From Oligoflexus tunisiensis (GTDB lineage Bacteria > Bdellovibrionota_B > Oligoflexia > Oligoflexales > Oligoflexaceae), in assembly GCF_001748245.1 (NCBI RefSeq), contig NZ_BDFO01000001.1, positions 3,933,208 through 3,997,207 of the forward strand: DNA of 64,000 nucleotides, written 5' to 3'. Below, in pieces: positions 18,415 through 27,654 of this stretch (positions are counted from its first letter, which is position 1; each line of letters begins with the position of its first letter). The notes beneath the pieces are model-generated. The model was not told the origin of the DNA, did no database searches, and saw nothing but the letters and a program-made list of their open reading frames with translations. Both the position numbers and the translations under genes were made by a program.

Positions 18415-19422
18415 ATGAGCCGCACAATGCACATAAACCTCGCGCTGCTGGCCGTTGTTCTGCACAGCCAGACGCTGCAAGCGAGAACCTATACTGTTCA
18501 AAAGGGTGACACACTTTCCCATATAGCCGGTCGCGAACTGGGCCGGCCCGTTTGGGGCGCTCAGGGTTCCCTCCAGAAACTTTTGGATAAGAACCCGGAC
18601 ATCCAAAATCCCGATCGCATTTATCCCGATCAGATCATCCGCATCAGCGATGATGATCCGATCGCGGCGGAACCCACGCCGGAACCTGAGGTCCAGGAGA
18701 CGGCACCCGCGACCGATCAGCCTGCTGAACCTGCTCCCGTCGAGGATCCGGCCAGCAGCATGGAACAGGAAGACTCCGCCCGCTTTGGTTTCAAACTGGG
18801 TCTTGGCTTGTCCAAGGAGGAGCTGGAAGCCGTCGATCATCAGCGCAGCTTCAAGAGCATAGTGGATTCCGAGCTGCAGACGCTGGTCGACTTTGATGCC
18901 TACTATAAGCCTACAGTGGATAGTCGCGTGGGTTTGTCTCTGGGGTTGAAGAACGCCGCCTATGACGACACATCCGATGACCGCTTCGAAGGCCGTTCGC
19001 GCCAGCTCTACAAGTTGAGTGTGTTCGGTGATCTGACCATGGCCGATCGCTGGCATCTCGGTCTGGAACTCGGCAGTGAACAGAACTTCTTCGTGGTCCA
19101 AAAGCCCTTGAACCGACTGGGTTTGGAAGAAGCCTTTGTTGACTTCGCGCGACTGGCGATAAGTTATGATCTGGTCGTCAGCGACAACTGGCGCTGGAAT
19201 CTCGGCTTTGATGGCAGCTACCTGGCCGCCGCCGAAACCGAAAATTATGAGGTGGAAAGCGGTTCGAGCTATGGTGTGGCGACCGGACTGCAGTACCGCT
19301 GGAATGCAGCGTGGAGCATGGAAGGAAACCTGCACTATGGACGTCGCAGTCAGGGCGTCGAGGACATTCGTCAGAAAATGACGGATCGTTCGGCGGACAT
19401 CGCCCTGCGCTATCAGTTTTAA
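18415..19422 (+). CDS. LysM-domain outer-membrane barrel protein
   Basis: This 335-residue protein starts at an ATG after TTGGAG. A signal peptide (to about QARTYT) is followed by one LysM domain (about 24-80) with the typical YTVQKGDTLSHIA opening and YPDQIIRI ending. An acidic Pro-rich linker leads to a C-terminal beta-barrel-like region (about 125-335) ending RYQF. LysM binds peptidoglycan glycans, so the protein probably pins an outer-membrane barrel to the wall. It follows the coiled-coil lipoprotein, with which it may be co-expressed, and is closed by a terminator. Confidence 0.8.
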   Translation: MSRTMHINLALLAVVLHSQTLQARTYTVQKGDTLSHIAGRELGRPVWGAQGSLQKLLDKNPDIQNPDRIYPDQIIRISDDDPIAAEPTPEPEVQETAPATDQPAEPAPVEDPASSMEQEDSARFGFKLGLGLSKEELEAVDHQRSFKSIVDSELQTLVDFDAYYKPTVDSRVGLSLGLKNAAYDDTSDDRFEGRSRQLYKLSVFGDLTMADRWHLGLELGSEQNFFVVQKPLNRLGLEEAFVDFARLAISYDLVVSDNWRWNLGFDGSYLAAAETENYEVESGSSYGVATGLQYRWNAAWSMEGNLHYGRRSQGVEDIRQKMTDRSADIALRYQF

Positions 19423-19444
19423 ATTTTGAGTTTGAGTTTCCACG

Positions 19445-19476
19445 ACAGGCGGGGCGATGCTCCGCCTGTTTCTTTT
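19445..19476 (+). terminator. Rho-independent terminator after the LysM barrel gene
   Basis: ACAGGCGGGGC pairs with GCTCCGCCTGT (11 bp with one G-T wobble) around a GAT loop and is followed by TTTCTTTT. It lies between two convergent genes and touches the stop of the minus-strand one. Confidence 0.85.
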
Positions 19477-20629
19477 ACCAGGCTTCCATCACGTAAAGAT
19501 AGAGCTGTGGTCCACCCTGATCCTCGCCCAAACCGACATCCAGACGAACATTGATTTTCTGCTTGGGACTGATCTGATAACGCACACCGGTCCCATAGGA
19601 AGGTTTCAAAGCCTGATCAGGCATGGCATCCCAGTCGTGGGATACATTACCGAAGCCACCAAAAACAGCAACATTCCAGTACTTGGAGAAGCGGTACCGG
19701 GTTTCGGTCTGCATGACGATCATCTTGCGATCGCGATATCGGCCTTTGTAATAACCTCGCAAAAGGTCGTTCCCGCCCAGCTGCGCCAGCTGATAAAAGG
19801 GTGGATCGTGATTCACATTTTGGGCAAAGAACTGATGCGCCTGAATCCAATTGGGTCCGAGCATGTGATAGAAGCGGGCATCCAGTTTTTGTCCTGAGAA
19901 CGGATAGCGGCTGCCCCATTGCTTGAAATAATGCCGGGAAAAGAGCTGAATCTTCATGCCCTGGCTGGGGAAGTAATTGTCATTGGTGGATTCCCAGAGC
20001 AGATAGAATTGAGCCCCGCGCTGCGGGCCACCATTCTCGCCATGGTAGAGGTTGTGACCCAGGAGGCCCTTGCCATCCGATTCCAGGGTTTTGAACTTGT
20101 CATTGCGCAGGATCAAACCTCCCCCGACGCTCAGGTGGGGAATCAATTCCCGATCCCCGCCGAATTCCAGGCTCTGCCGCTCCTCTTCATAGGCGGTGGC
20201 ATCATCCCGATCGGTATCCCGGCCGGTTCCGAAAAAGGTCTGCGGAAACCTGGCGATCTCGGTGTACGCGTAAACCGAACTTTCCTCGCCATCCAGAATC
20301 TCCCTTGCGCCGACACCCCACAGGATCTGTTTTTTCTCGGTGTACATCAGGCCGGAAATAATCGGCGAAGGGCGTTTCTTGTCGAGGCCCGAGGTATAAA
20401 GAAGAACACCGCCGATGGCTAGACCCGTTTCAGGTGTGCGAAAGAGCAGAGGCATGCCGCCAAAATCTGATGTCACCGGCTCCTCGGCCACAGCCTTCTT
20501 CTGATCCTCGGTTGGGCTCTGGGCCCAGGCCTTCGGCCCATGCAGCAGGGGACCCGCAAGACATAGGGCAGACCAGGCACCGAACAGGATCGGATGCCAT
20601 CTCTTGCTGAATCTCAAGCGCTGCCGCAT
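19475..20629 (-). CDS. BamA/TamA-family (D15-like) outer-membrane protein without visible POTRA domains
   Basis: This encodes 384 residues from the ATG at 20629, which has an AGGAGA site. A signal peptide ends near AWAQ, and the rest is a beta-barrel. The conserved L6-loop motif appears as LLRGYYKGRYRD, matching the VRGF/Y signature of Omp85 barrels, and the chain ends in an aromatic Trp. Canonical BamA carries five POTRA domains before the barrel. Here only about 45 residues precede it, so this is a barrel-only member, as in patatin-type or surface-antigen-like proteins. Such proteins are probably not the essential assembly factor. It could translocate a partner or act as a channel. Confidence 0.78.
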   Translation of the reverse strand: MRQRLRFSKRWHPILFGAWSALCLAGPLLHGPKAWAQSPTEDQKKAVAEEPVTSDFGGMPLLFRTPETGLAIGGVLLYTSGLDKKRPSPIISGLMYTEKKQILWGVGAREILDGEESSVYAYTEIARFPQTFFGTGRDTDRDDATAYEEERQSLEFGGDRELIPHLSVGGGLILRNDKFKTLESDGKGLLGHNLYHGENGGPQRGAQFYLLWESTNDNYFPSQGMKIQLFSRHYFKQWGSRYPFSGQKLDARFYHMLGPNWIQAHQFFAQNVNHDPPFYQLAQLGGNDLLRGYYKGRYRDRKMIVMQTETRYRFSKYWNVAVFGGFGNVSHDWDAMPDQALKPSYGTGVRYQISPKQKINVRLDVGLGEDQGGPQLYLYVMEAW

Positions 20630-20866
20630 GCGGGAATCTCCTAGGTCTCCCATCGGCAGCCGCCCGCAAGGCCTGAAGGCAAATTACCGCAAAGGACGAC
20701 ATCCGCCTGGTGTTTTCCCAAAAAAAGCTTCCAAACGGAGGTTGAAGGCGACCTTAGCGTAGGATCATGGCGTTCGAAAAAATGCCGGCCTGGCTTGCAC
20801 GAAAAAGCAGCAAAATCCAGAATCAGCTCAGCCATCGAATCATTCGACAAAAGAAAGGGACTCACT

Positions 20867-21574
20867 ATGCTTCATGCCCGCATCACCCTGGGATTCCTTG
20901 CCCTCACCGCCCTGCCCGCCTGGGCTGTGGACATGGAACGGCTCGCCCCCGGCCGCGACCTGAGCGCCACGGCCGGTGTCGACCTCGCGTCGGCCTATAT
21001 TTTCCGCGGCACGACGGTGAACAAAAATCCGGTCCTGCAGCCGCTCCTGAAAGTTCAGTCGGGCGGTCTGACTTTGGGGGGCTGGGGCAATCGGGCGCTC
21101 GATGCCGAGAACGGCGAACTGGAGCAGGAGGTCGACGCCTTTGCCAGCTTTGATCTTCCCTTGGATGCCCTGCTCCTGTCCGTCGGCTACACCGAATACA
21201 TGTATCCCGAATCCGACTTTGACAATGACCAGGAGGTCATGCTCAGGATCACTCTTCCGACGCTGCTCAACCCGACCCTTGCCGCGTTTCGCGGGGTCGG
21301 CGGCGGGATTCTCGATACCAATTACTATGAGTTGGGGCTTAAAGAGGAAATCTTTGCGCGATACGGCATCACGGGCAGCTTTGGGGGCACGCTGGCTTAC
21401 CTGGATCGTGAAACGGGCGAGGATGGCCTCAGCCACCTGACTCTGACGGCCGGCGCTGCCTGGCAGGTGGTGGCAGCCTCGGTCAACTACGTTGTCGAAA
21501 CCGACGAGGATGTGAACGACCTCGATGAACAGGAGCAACTCTATGTGACGACGGGGGCCAGTTTTACTTTCTAA
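20867..21574 (+). CDS. TorF-like (Gcw_chp family) putative porin
   Basis: This 235-residue protein starts at the ATG at 20867, which follows AAAGGGA. The signal peptide ends ALPAWA. The mature N-terminus, ATAGVDLASAYIFRGTT, is the characteristic start of the Gcw_chp/TorF putative porin family (SxYxFRG). The remainder alternates polar and hydrophobic residues as in a barrel and ends in Phe (GASFTF). It is expected in the outer membrane; the substrate is unknown. A strong terminator follows. No operon partner is obvious. Confidence 0.78.
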   Translation: MLHARITLGFLALTALPAWAVDMERLAPGRDLSATAGVDLASAYIFRGTTVNKNPVLQPLLKVQSGGLTLGGWGNRALDAENGELEQEVDAFASFDLPLDALLLSVGYTEYMYPESDFDNDQEVMLRITLPTLLNPTLAAFRGVGGGILDTNYYELGLKEEIFARYGITGSFGGTLAYLDRETGEDGLSHLTLTAGAAWQVVAASVNYVVETDEDVNDLDEQEQLYVTTGASFTF

Positions 21575-21594
21575 TCGAAACCTCATCCGGGTCG

Positions 21595-21630
21595 GCCCCG
21601 TCCTGTACGCCAGGACGGGGCTTTGCTTTA
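21595..21630 (+). terminator. Rho-independent terminator after the TorF-like gene
   Basis: GCCCCGTCCTG (21595-21605) pairs perfectly with CAGGACGGGGC (21611-21621) around a TACGC loop, followed by TTTGCTTT. Confidence 0.9.
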
Positions 21631-21679
21631 CCCAAAAACGGATATAGAATGGCTTCACCATGTCTCGGAGGTATGTGTC

Positions 21680-22057
21680 ATGGTTTACAAGAAATCCAAA
21701 TTTTACGTGATTTTCATCAGCGCGATCCTCAGCGCCTGTGCCCACTACAGTGAGCGGTTGGAGTCCTCGTTGCAAGGTTGGGTTGGAAAACATCCCGATC
21801 AGCTGGTGGAACTTTGGGGTGCCCCGCGCAGCGTGTATGTCATGGAAAAAGGCAACAAGGTTTTGACCTTTGAAGCAAGCGAGCTCTACTCCCGCACGCT
21901 GGGCTACTGGCGCCGTCCGGAGATCTATACGCAGAGTGAAAACTGCAAGATCAGCTTCTTTACGGATGCCAGTCAGAAATCCATCGAGAGATACAGCTAC
22001 TCGGGGAGCACAGCCGCTTGCTATGACATGCTTCGTTCAGCACCTGGCCAGAAATAA
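21680..22057 (+). CDS. Small lipoprotein of unknown function
   Basis: This 125-residue protein starts at the ATG at 21680, preceded by GGAGGT; an earlier in-frame start lies next to the terminator and is rejected. The signal ends LSAC, a good lipobox. The mature part contains a short SmpA/BamE-like stretch (HPDQLVELWGAPRSVYVMEKGNKVLTFE), where a Gly-Pro turn follows a helix; similar segments are common in small lipoproteins. Two Cys in the mature domain may pair. It lies 9 nt upstream of the LysR gene, so the two are probably co-transcribed. Confidence 0.7.
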   Translation: MVYKKSKFYVIFISAILSACAHYSERLESSLQGWVGKHPDQLVELWGAPRSVYVMEKGNKVLTFEASELYSRTLGYWRRPEIYTQSENCKISFFTDASQKSIERYSYSGSTAACYDMLRSAPGQK

Positions 22058-22066
22058 AGAGGACTC

Positions 22067-22870
22067 ATGGACTTTCGCTATCTGAAAGCTTTTCTTGCTG
22101 CCGCAGAACAGGGCAGTTTTTCCAAGGCCGCCGAGGAACTCAACATTGCGCAATCAGCCGTCAGTCGTCAGGTGAAACTCCTGGAGGAATCGGTCAACGA
22201 TGAGCTTTTGATTCGCTCATCGAAACACCTGACCCTGACCGCCAAAGGCAAACGGCTCTATGATGCGGTCAAACACTTTCAATCGGAAGCGGAAAGTCTT
22301 TTGGCCGACGGCGAACGCAGTCTGATTCGCGTCGGCATTCCTCATGGGCTTTTGGAAAGCTGGTTTCAAACGCTCCTGGGCCCCTACTATCAGCAGAACG
22401 ACCATAACTTCAATATCACCATGGCCGATCTTCCCGCGCTGCGGGAAGGTCTGGAGGCCGGGCGCTTTGAATTGGTCTTCACGCCCTTTGAAATCGACAG
22501 TGAACTGATCGTCTCGCGGCCCGTGCTGCATGAAGTCTTCGTCCTCGTGTCCGCGTTCGAAGTGGACCTGGATCGATTGAGCGATCACCGTTGGATCACC
22601 TATGGTTCCGGTGATCACCTTCTGCAGCTCGGACGCCGCCATCCGCGTCGGATCATTCAGGTGAATTCGATGACCGCCATCATGAAACTCGTGCGACAGG
22701 GCATTGGCATCGCTGTGCTGCCCGATCATATGCTGACCGCGGTGGATGACAGTCTCTTCCGTTATCACAACAAGAAGCTGCCCGATCAAACCATCTTCGC
22801 CTCCCATCTTCGCTACAAGCAAATCCCGGAGCCTCTTCAGTCAGTACTGGATATTTTACCCAAACCCTAG
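22067..22870 (+). CDS. LysR-family transcriptional regulator
   Basis: This 267-residue protein has an N-terminal winged helix-turn-helix (3-60; FLAAAEQGSFSKAAEELNIAQSAVSRQ) typical of LysR regulators, then a linker helix and a substrate-binding-like effector domain. It is shorter than the usual 290-310 residues. The effector domain starts after a short linker and the second subdomain looks reduced, but the fold seems complete (IRVGIPHGLLE, VLPDHML). The ATG follows AGAGGA. LysR proteins often control a divergent gene, but here the neighbours run the same way (small lipoprotein upstream, phosphatase downstream), so its target is unclear. Confidence 0.9.
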   Translation: MDFRYLKAFLAAAEQGSFSKAAEELNIAQSAVSRQVKLLEESVNDELLIRSSKHLTLTAKGKRLYDAVKHFQSEAESLLADGERSLIRVGIPHGLLESWFQTLLGPYYQQNDHNFNITMADLPALREGLEAGRFELVFTPFEIDSELIVSRPVLHEVFVLVSAFEVDLDRLSDHRWITYGSGDHLLQLGRRHPRRIIQVNSMTAIMKLVRQGIGIAVLPDHMLTAVDDSLFRYHNKKLPDQTIFASHLRYKQIPEPLQSVLDILPKP

Positions 22871-22914
22871 TCACTCATGGTACAATCAGGAAAAACTGAA
22901 CGTGAGGGTCCAAC

Positions 22915-24600
22915 ATGCGCCTGGTCCGGAAGCAGGGGATTGCCTGCCTTTCCCTTGTCTGGCTGACAGCTGCTGCTGAAGCCCAGACGCCGCCACCCAA
23001 ACTTGTGGTCGTGGTCGTGATCGACCAATTGCGTGCCGACCAGCTGCCCCGCTGGAGCCAGGGCTTTCTTCCGGCTCGCAGCAAATCGGGAACACCAGGG
23101 GGCTTTCGCTACCTGATGGAGGAAGGGGCCTACTTTCCCCTGGCCCAGTATCAGCATCTGCAAGGACTCACGGCCGTGGGTCATGCGACGATCATGTCGG
23201 GCGCTTTTCCCTATCAGCATCAAATCATTTTAAATGAATGGATCCATCCGGAAACCGGCCAGGTGATCCATGCCCCAACCGATGAACGGTACCCGATCGT
23301 CGGGGATGCCAAAGGTTTTCCCGACAAGGGGATCTCACCGAAAAACCTTAGCGGATCAACTTTTATTGATGAGCTGAAAAACTCCGGCTATCAGACCAAG
23401 GCTGTGTCCATTGCCTTGAAGGAACGGTCCGCGGTGCTGCTCGGCGGCCATCGGGCGGATCTGGCTCTCTGGTTCAACAGGGAAGCCGCGGCCTGGGTGT
23501 CCAGCCGTTACTATCTGCCTGAGGGCAAACTTCCCGATTGGGTCAATGCCATCAATACCCCTTTGAAGGCCCAGCAGGAGGACATGCTCCTTTGGGAAGC
23601 CGACGCGAAGGAAAGCGGAACGTCGCTGCCGGACAACAGGCTCCTGGAAAAAAAAGCGCCGCTTGATGAAATCGGGGTGAATTTCCCGCACAAGACCAAA
23701 ACCGGCTCGCGCCATGCCGCGCTTTTTCCCTTTGGTGTGCAGATCACCACGGACATGGCCCTGGCGGCCCTTCATTCCATGAAACTCGGTCAAGGGCCTC
23801 ACACCGATGTGCTGGCCGTGAGCTATTCAAGTCATGATTCGGTAGCTCATACCTTTGGCACCAACAGCCGCGAGCTGGAATTCCTGGCTGCATTTGAGGA
23901 TAAGATGCTGTCGCGACTTTTGACCAGCATAGACCAGAAGGTGGGGCTGAAGAATACCCTCTTCGTGCTCACCTCCGATCACGGCGCTTCCCCGCTGACG
24001 GAATACCTTCAATCCGTCAACGTTCCGGCAGGACGCATTGATGAAGATAAGATTCTGAAGACCTGTGAAGAGATCATGGTGAAAGCCTTCGGCAAGGCCA
24101 GACACGGCTCCTGGATGCGCGGCTACACCAACCTGAATTATTACATCAATCACAAGGCGCTGCAGGCGGCGGGTCTTGATCTGGTGACGGCGCGCAAAAA
24201 ACTGGGACAGAGTGTGCGGGGACAGGCCAAAATCATGGACAGCATTCAGTATGCTTTCACCGGTGAGGATGTGCGGGAACGCACGCTGCCGCCGGGGATC
24301 TTTGCCGATCAGATTCTGAAGACTTATGTGGAAGGTCGCAGTGGCGATATCATTTTCATTCCCAAGCCCTATCACGTTTACAGCAAAGTTCCCACGGTGC
24401 ACGTCACGGGCTATTCGTATGATCGCTATGTGCCGCTCCTGATGGCCGGCCCTGGCATCAAACCGGGCCGCTATGGAGAAGTGGTGAACATCGTGGATAT
24501 TGCGCCGACACTGGCGTTCCTGAGCGGCACGCTGCCCCCCAGCGGCGCAGAAGGCCGGGTCCTTTCCGAAGCCTTGAAGGATGAAACTAGGCGGCGTTAA
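22915..24600 (+). CDS. pafA: PafA-type periplasmic alkaline phosphatase
   Basis: This 561-residue protein has a signal peptide (to about AEAQ) and belongs to the alkaline phosphatase superfamily. Residues match the PafA pattern: Asp37 in VVVIDQLRAD, nucleophile Thr86 in GLTAVGHAT, Asn107 in ILNEW, and the Lys169/Arg171 pair in LKERSA that correspond to Lys162 and Arg164 of the Elizabethkingia enzyme. The metal motifs SHDSVAHTFG and TSDHGAS follow. This points to hydrolysis of phosphate monoesters outside the cytoplasm. PafA enzymes tolerate high phosphate, unlike PhoA. The ATG follows GAGGG. Its end overlaps the convergent kinase by 14 nt. Confidence 0.85.
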   Translation: MRLVRKQGIACLSLVWLTAAAEAQTPPPKLVVVVVIDQLRADQLPRWSQGFLPARSKSGTPGGFRYLMEEGAYFPLAQYQHLQGLTAVGHATIMSGAFPYQHQIILNEWIHPETGQVIHAPTDERYPIVGDAKGFPDKGISPKNLSGSTFIDELKNSGYQTKAVSIALKERSAVLLGGHRADLALWFNREAAAWVSSRYYLPEGKLPDWVNAINTPLKAQQEDMLLWEADAKESGTSLPDNRLLEKKAPLDEIGVNFPHKTKTGSRHAALFPFGVQITTDMALAALHSMKLGQGPHTDVLAVSYSSHDSVAHTFGTNSRELEFLAAFEDKMLSRLLTSIDQKVGLKNTLFVLTSDHGASPLTEYLQSVNVPAGRIDEDKILKTCEEIMVKAFGKARHGSWMRGYTNLNYYINHKALQAAGLDLVTARKKLGQSVRGQAKIMDSIQYAFTGEDVRERTLPPGIFADQILKTYVEGRSGDIIFIPKPYHVYSKVPTVHVTGYSYDRYVPLLMAGPGIKPGRYGEVVNIVDIAPTLAFLSGTLPPSGAEGRVLSEALKDETRRR

Positions 24601-26767
24601 TGGTGCGGCTCTCCTGGCCCATGATGGCCCGTGGCAGGAGTATATCCAATTCAAAACCCTGTCCTTCCGTTGAGCGGGCCGTGACCTCGCCCCCATGTTT
24701 CTGCACCAGATCCTGAACGGCAAAGAGTCCGACCCCACGTCCGGAGCGTGTGGTCACCTCACCGGCTGTGCTGACGGAACTTTCAAACAGGATGCGCAGG
24801 GGATCCTGCTCATGGAATGGCCGCCCCCTTTGCTGATAAAGCGCACGCAGAGCTTCCATTCCAATGCCACAGCCACCATCGCGAATCACAAGCCGCACGT
24901 TGGCGTCCACCGGCTGGGCTTCCATGTGAAACACAAAAGGACCCACCGTCTGACCGCGCGCCTTGGGCTTCAGATAGCCATGATCCAGGGAGTTGGCCAG
25001 GGCATGCAAAAGGATGTCGGACAGAAGACTCATGCCCTGCGCACTCCACTGCACGAAACCATCCTGCACATCAAGACGTTGAATCGTGATGCCGGCTTTT
25101 TGTAAATCCTCGCGGATTTCGAGCAGCACCTGATCGACCGTCGCAAATACAAAATGATGCCGCTGATGGGAACGCTTCCCCCAGACCCGTTCCAGGGTAT
25201 TCCGATAGGCGGCCGACTCCCGACGGAAACTCTCCAGCAGTGTCCGCAGGCGTTCCTGATCCAGGGTTTTCCCGCTTCTTTGCTGCAGAATCAGCTCTTC
25301 GGCCAGGTGGATGTTTTCAGTCAAAGGCTCAAACCCGAGGGAGCGCATGTTGCCCTTCACTGTATGCAGGATGGGAAAGGATTCCTGATGGGTCAAGGAT
25401 CCGGCCGCGCGCAGTCGATCCAAAAGACCGTTGATGCGCAGTTCCGCATCGTCCAAAGCCTTGTCCGTGCGTCCGACACCCGCCTGCACGATGTCGCTCA
25501 CGCGCCGCATGAAGAGTTCATGCGCCTTTTGCGTTTCCTGCATCTGGCGTTCCATATTCCGTTTTTCGGTGATGTCGCGCAGGGTCAGCATCATGCGTGA
25601 CACAAGACCCGAGCTGGCATCCACGATCGGCATCCAATCCAGATCCAGAATCTGAGCTCCATCCGGGCCCCGGGTGATTTCCCCTGGCAGGTGGACACTG
25701 TTGACCTCAAACCCCAGCAGGTCCTCGCCAATGATGGAAAAGAGACTGGCCTTCACTTCATCCCGCGTATTCGCCGACAGCTGCGCGGTGCGGAAGACGA
25801 GGTCCAGCACATGCCCCCCGACGATCGTCTCGGGGCTCTCCTGCAGAATCCGGCTTAACTGATCGGAGATCTCCGCATCAATCCGGAAGTCGCTGCCAAA
25901 GGTCAGGATCCCTTCATTGATGTGAATCAGAATGTTCTGAATCTTGCGCTTTTCCTCTTCCAACTGCGCGGTACGCAGGTTCACGAGGTCCTGCAGTTTA
26001 TACGTGAAGTCACGCAGGGTAACACGCATGGTTTCGAAGCTGCGGGCCAGAATTGCCATCTCATCGTTGGTCCTGAGACCCACCGGCTCTTCAAAGTTCC
26101 CGGCGGCGATCGCCTGGGTGCCATGCATCAGGATGTTGACGGGTTTCAGGACAAAATACTGGAGAGCGATCGAGAGCAATATTACGGTAAGGAGTGCGAT
26201 GAAAAAGCCACCGATCAGCAGGCGATAGAGCATGTTTTCGGAGCGGGCCACACTCTCTTCCGTCGAATATTCAACCAGAAGATGGCCGATGAATTTCTGC
26301 GGTTCCCGTGCGGAGTGATGCCAGAGCGGGGCCAGGGCCTGCCAGCGCGTGGGATCCATCTGCACGAACTTCAAGGTCTGCAGGCGGGTCTCGTTCCAGG
26401 GAACCTGGGCCTGCCGCGCCTCGTCCCTTGTGAGACGGGGCTGGGTATCAACCGCCGCCGGAGCTTCGGCGCTTTCCCGAGCCAGGCCGAGATAAACGGC
26501 ACCGGTCGGATCGATGACCTGAACCCGGCGGGTGGCGCGCGCATCAAACAGCCCACGAATCACGGATTCCGTGCGGACTTCATCAAAGTCCCAAAGGCCA
26601 TCGCTGACCGATGGCAGGATGTTGGCAATCTGCACGGCCTGATTTTCCCGTTCCAGACTCTGCCCCTGCTCGATCAGATGATGGGCTTCATAGCTTGCCG
26701 CTCCGACCATCAACACACCTGTGACAAGACTCACGATAATCGTAATTTTTGTGCGCAGGGTGATCAT
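24587..26767 (-). CDS. Membrane sensor with HAMP, PAS, HPt-like and CheA-like ATPase domains
   Basis: This encodes 726 residues from the ATG at 26767 (AGGAAA site). TM1 is at 8-24, a periplasmic sensor domain at 25-180, TM2 at 181-203 and HAMP at 205-258. A PAS-like region covers 275-400. At 460-490 the HTVKGNMRSLGF segment resembles the HPt of CheA, with His468 as likely phosphosite. The ATPase core (585-712) has a CheA-like N box (HALANSLDHGY), RDGGCGIG and RSGRGVGL. There is no HisKA dimerisation domain and no CheW domain, so it is a hybrid between a membrane sensor and CheA-type trans-phosphorylation. It is divergent from two periplasmic binding proteins, possible ligand carriers for it (inference). 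No adjacent regulator is evident. Confidence 0.78.
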   Translation of the reverse strand: MITLRTKITIIVSLVTGVLMVGAASYEAHHLIEQGQSLERENQAVQIANILPSVSDGLWDFDEVRTESVIRGLFDARATRRVQVIDPTGAVYLGLARESAEAPAAVDTQPRLTRDEARQAQVPWNETRLQTLKFVQMDPTRWQALAPLWHHSAREPQKFIGHLLVEYSTEESVARSENMLYRLLIGGFFIALLTVILLSIALQYFVLKPVNILMHGTQAIAAGNFEEPVGLRTNDEMAILARSFETMRVTLRDFTYKLQDLVNLRTAQLEEEKRKIQNILIHINEGILTFGSDFRIDAEISDQLSRILQESPETIVGGHVLDLVFRTAQLSANTRDEVKASLFSIIGEDLLGFEVNSVHLPGEITRGPDGAQILDLDWMPIVDASSGLVSRMMLTLRDITEKRNMERQMQETQKAHELFMRRVSDIVQAGVGRTDKALDDAELRINGLLDRLRAAGSLTHQESFPILHTVKGNMRSLGFEPLTENIHLAEELILQQRSGKTLDQERLRTLLESFRRESAAYRNTLERVWGKRSHQRHHFVFATVDQVLLEIREDLQKAGITIQRLDVQDGFVQWSAQGMSLLSDILLHALANSLDHGYLKPKARGQTVGPFVFHMEAQPVDANVRLVIRDGGCGIGMEALRALYQQRGRPFHEQDPLRILFESSVSTAGEVTTRSGRGVGLFAVQDLVQKHGGEVTARSTEGQGFELDILLPRAIMGQESRTINAA

Positions 26768-26860
26768 GATTTTCCTGATGGTTTTCGCTTTCCCACCTTT
26801 CGGCTTTTTGCATTTAAACATAAGATGGAAGCTGGGAAATCTTTGCAGGGGAAGCTACGC

Positions 26861-27649
26861 ATGGTCGAACTGCGATACATTCTGATGACCCTCCTCCTGG
26901 CGAATCAGGTGTCCTTCGGGGCTGAAGCGCCCCAGCCGACCATTCGCATCAATGACGCCACGTGGCCCCCGTATTTTTACCAGGACCGCGCTCCCGGGCA
27001 GAAAGCAGGGCTGGCCAAGGATATCATCCAGATATGCCTGCCCCGCATGAAGCGAAATTTTGAGTATGTGCAGCTTCCCATCGAACGCATGCAGAACCTG
27101 ATGCAGTCGGGCGAAATCGATATCAATTTCTTTTCGTACAAAAAAGAGCGCGAGAGTTTTGTGACCTTCGGCAAGGAACTGGCCTTTAGCACGGCATACC
27201 AGCCGGTTGTTCGCAAGGATGCGAATATTACGATTCAGTCCCTGGCCGACTTCGACAAATACAAACTCGGCCATACCATTGGCCTGCGTTATGCGCCGGA
27301 ATTTTGGGATTATATCCAAAAGCGCAAGCAGCGGAACGATTTGGATGAAACACCCAGCAACGAATCCAACCTGAAAAAACTTCTGGCCGGCCGTATCGAT
27401 ACCTTTGTCGCGGATGCTTCATCGATTCGGAGCCTGTCTGCGGATATGGGCGTGCTGGATCGCATTCGTCTGCTGGATTTCCGGATCTACGAAGGTGACT
27501 ACTATCTTTCCCTTTCCAAAAAGTCGCCGCGGGTTATCAACCCGAGGGCCTTCGTCCAGGAGTTTGACCATTGTCTGGCTGATCTCAAGAAGGATGGAAC
27601 CTACTGCAAAATATTGCAGACCTATCAACTGCCCTGTGTTCTCAAATAA
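26861..27649 (+). CDS. Periplasmic substrate-binding protein (SBP_bac_3-like), copy 1
   Basis: This 262-residue protein starts at the ATG at 26861 with AGGGGAAG upstream; the in-frame sequence running much further left is not coding. The signal peptide ends near FGAEA. The mature protein has the periplasmic binding fold of polar amino acid carriers (INDATWPPYFYQ at the first strand, GLAKDIIQICL, then LPIERMQNLMQSGEIDI). Cys near the C-terminus (HCLAD, YCKIL) may pair. No ABC transporter permease or ATPase gene is adjacent, so it may be a sensory receptor rather than transport protein. The following gene is a tandem paralogue. It is divergent from the sensor kinase at 24587, 93 nt away. Confidence 0.8.
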   Translation: MVELRYILMTLLLANQVSFGAEAPQPTIRINDATWPPYFYQDRAPGQKAGLAKDIIQICLPRMKRNFEYVQLPIERMQNLMQSGEIDINFFSYKKERESFVTFGKELAFSTAYQPVVRKDANITIQSLADFDKYKLGHTIGLRYAPEFWDYIQKRKQRNDLDETPSNESNLKKLLAGRIDTFVADASSIRSLSADMGVLDRIRLLDFRIYEGDYYLSLSKKSPRVINPRAFVQEFDHCLADLKKDGTYCKILQTYQLPCVLK

Positions 27650-27654
27650 GCGTG

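Noticed and set aside
25922..26860. Upstream extension of the first binding-protein frame
   Set aside because: The segment is antisense to the sensor kinase and the true ATG at 26861 has a signal peptide and ribosome site.
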